DNA from: Spirosoma aerolatum
GTDB taxonomy: Bacteria; Bacteroidota; Bacteroidia; Cytophagales; Spirosomataceae
Direction: 5' to 3'
Assembly (NCBI RefSeq): GCF_002056795.1
Contig: NZ_CP020104.1
Location: 6,643,501 to 6,707,500 of the forward strand
Length of the DNA stretch: 64,000 nt
In this document: one piece after another, positions 63,007 to 64,000 of the stretch
Position numbering within the stretch: the first letter of the stretch is position 1
Layout of the letters: the number at the start of each line of letters is the position of its first letter
The notes under the pieces: model-generated
Database searches by the model: none
Told to the model about the DNA's origin: nothing
Seen by the model: only the letters and a program-made list of their open reading frames with translations
Translations under genes and position numbers: made by a program

Positions 63007-64000
63007 CTACGCTTCGCCATCAACGCTGGACTGAACATACTGGCTTAATTGGGGCAATACAGCTTTCACTTCCCGGATATATTGCTCTACTAATGGCTGG
63101 ATGTCACTAAACGCTTTCTTTTCTCGTATCAGTGCTTCCGTTTCCAGGATCAATCGGGTCGCTTCGTGCATACCCAGCATTTTGGTGTGGACCTGCTGGG
63201 TGTGAATGAGTCGCTTTATTTCCTCTACATTCTGCTGGCTTATTGCTAGTTGTAAGGCATCCATGCCCTGCGGGGTCTCATTCAGGTAAATGTCGATTAA
63301 CTCAGTGGCCAATTCCATGTTATTACCAACGGCGTTGAGTAAAGGATCAATTGAAAACTGAGTCGATAAAGGTGTTATCTGCACCTGTAAAGAGGTTGGG
63401 CGAACCAGCCGATTGGCCGACACGTATTTGCGCATGAGCAACTGAAGCTCCTCCAGTTGGAACGGCTTCGGCAGAAAATCATTCATTCCCGCTTTCAAAC
63501 ACTCTTCCTGCTCACTGGGCAGCGCATGGGCTGTCATGGCAATAATAGGCACTGTACTTTTCAGGGTTGACCGGATCTGACGAGTCGTTTCATAGCCATC
63601 CATAACCGGCATCTGGAGATCCATCAGAATCACATCAAAAGCCGCTTCGGCCAGCATAGCAAGTGCTTTCTGGCCATTGTCGGCTACCTGAACATGATAT
63701 CCCAATCGTTTCAGTACCTGAACGGCCAGCTTTTGATTCATCAGATTATCTTCAACCACCAACACCCACACATCCCCTTCAATGGGAGCCATAGTCGACA
63801 AAATCGGCTGATTAAAGGTATTCGGCTGCTGGGCTATCGGGTAAGGGATCGCTACGATAAAACGAGACCCCTGCCCCACCGTACTGCTCACCTGAACCGA
63901 ACCACCCTGAAGTTCGGTCAATGCTTTGACAATGTTTAGCCCCAGTCCCGTTCCTCCATAATACCGGGTCGTAAAATCGTCAGCCTGCTGAAAACGTTCA
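63007..64000 (-). CDS. Hybrid histidine kinase, C-terminal part (ATPase end, receiver, Hpt-like)
   Basis: The gene runs off the right edge; about 331 codons are visible. The frame upstream of 63921 reads FQQADDFTTRYYGGTGLGLN, the G2 box end of a HATPase domain, so 63921 is not the start. A receiver domain follows (WVLVVEDNLMNQKLAVQVLK to MNDFLPKPFQ) with the phospho-accepting Asp in ILMDLQMPVMDG and the conserved Lys in PKPF. A C-terminal helical bundle (about the last 120 residues) with KRLIHTQQVHTKMLGMHEA looks like a histidine phosphotransfer domain; the Lys that usually follows the His in HxLK is Gln here. Expected flow is His to Asp to His. Signal and target unknown. Confidence 0.92.
   Translation of the reverse strand, partial: ERFQQADDFTTRYYGGTGLGLNIVKALTELQGGSVQVSSTVGQGSRFIVAIPYPIAQQPNTFNQPILSTMAPIEGDVWVLVVEDNLMNQKLAVQVLKRLGYHVQVADNGQKALAMLAEAAFDVILMDLQMPVMDGYETTRQIRSTLKSTVPIIAMTAHALPSEQEECLKAGMNDFLPKPFQLEELQLLMRKYVSANRLVRPTSLQVQITPLSTQFSIDPLLNAVGNNMELATELIDIYLNETPQGMDALQLAISQQNVEEIKRLIHTQQVHTKMLGMHEATRLILETEALIREKKAFSDIQPLVEQYIREVKAVLPQLSQYVQSSVDGEA

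Overview
The window looks like chromosome of a Bacteroidota bacterium of the order Cytophagales, most like Spirosoma. Supporting this are two SusC/SusD outer-membrane import pairs, -7 elements of the Bacteroidota type (TAnnTTTG, some with TTG about 19 bases upstream), few Shine-Dalgarno sites, many secreted beta-rich proteins, and SdrD-B-like giant surface proteins. The genus is an inference from gene style; no rRNA or tRNA gene was seen.

Layout. 1-1.3 kb: 3' end of an IS982-type transposase and a degenerate ImmA/IrrE-like protein. 1.4-5.9 kb: a three-PAS histidine kinase, then on the minus strand an ECF sigma factor, a one-pass membrane protein (probable anti-sigma) and a secreted protein. 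6-11.4 kb: penicillin-acylase-family hydrolase, a gene-poor stretch with a 56-bp degenerate tandem repeat and one unknown membrane protein, an EthD-like protein and an LpxR-type lipid A deacylase. 11.5-15.9 kb: a GalU-like nucleotidyltransferase followed by a 1116-residue fusion of an L-fucokinase-like GHMP kinase to a UDPGP-type pyrophosphorylase. 16-24 kb: housekeeping genes (P1 peptidase, glmS, a one-domain glycogen-synthase-like protein, panC, a VanX-like dipeptidase, an SpmA/SpmB-type membrane protein) plus a frameshifted remnant of an M28 peptidase. 24.6-37 kb: two susCD-type operons with near-identical leaders, then a subtilisin-like protease. 37-42.4 kb: SDR oxidoreductase, outer-membrane barrel, a MarR regulator with two copies of a 16-bp dyad operator, and two guanidino-group hydrolases (CtlX-like and arginine deiminase). 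42.5-43.3 kb: a dead IS with intact 12-bp ends and three in-frame stops. 43.5-60.6 kb: two paralogous giant secreted proteins (2186 and 3233 residues) made of SdrD-B-like, propeller-like, DUF11-like and about 95-residue cysteine-rich repeat modules. 60.7-64 kb: sufC, sufD and the C-terminal part of a hybrid histidine kinase.

How genes work together. The sigma/anti-sigma/exported-protein trio looks like an envelope-stress module. The sugar kinase-pyrophosphorylase and its GalU-like partner should salvage a free sugar into a nucleotide sugar. The two SusCD pairs import unknown oligomers; no glycoside hydrolase is linked, but a secreted S8 protease follows. CtlX and arginine deiminase suggest arginine/citrulline breakdown. 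The giant proteins are probably adhesins or surface fibres that grow by internal duplication.

The most notable items for follow-up are the kinase-pyrophosphorylase fusion, the giant repeat proteins with their DNA-level duplications and shared C-terminal tail, the MarR operator pair, and a set of unusually long intergenic hairpins, including a 52-bp loop-free palindrome.
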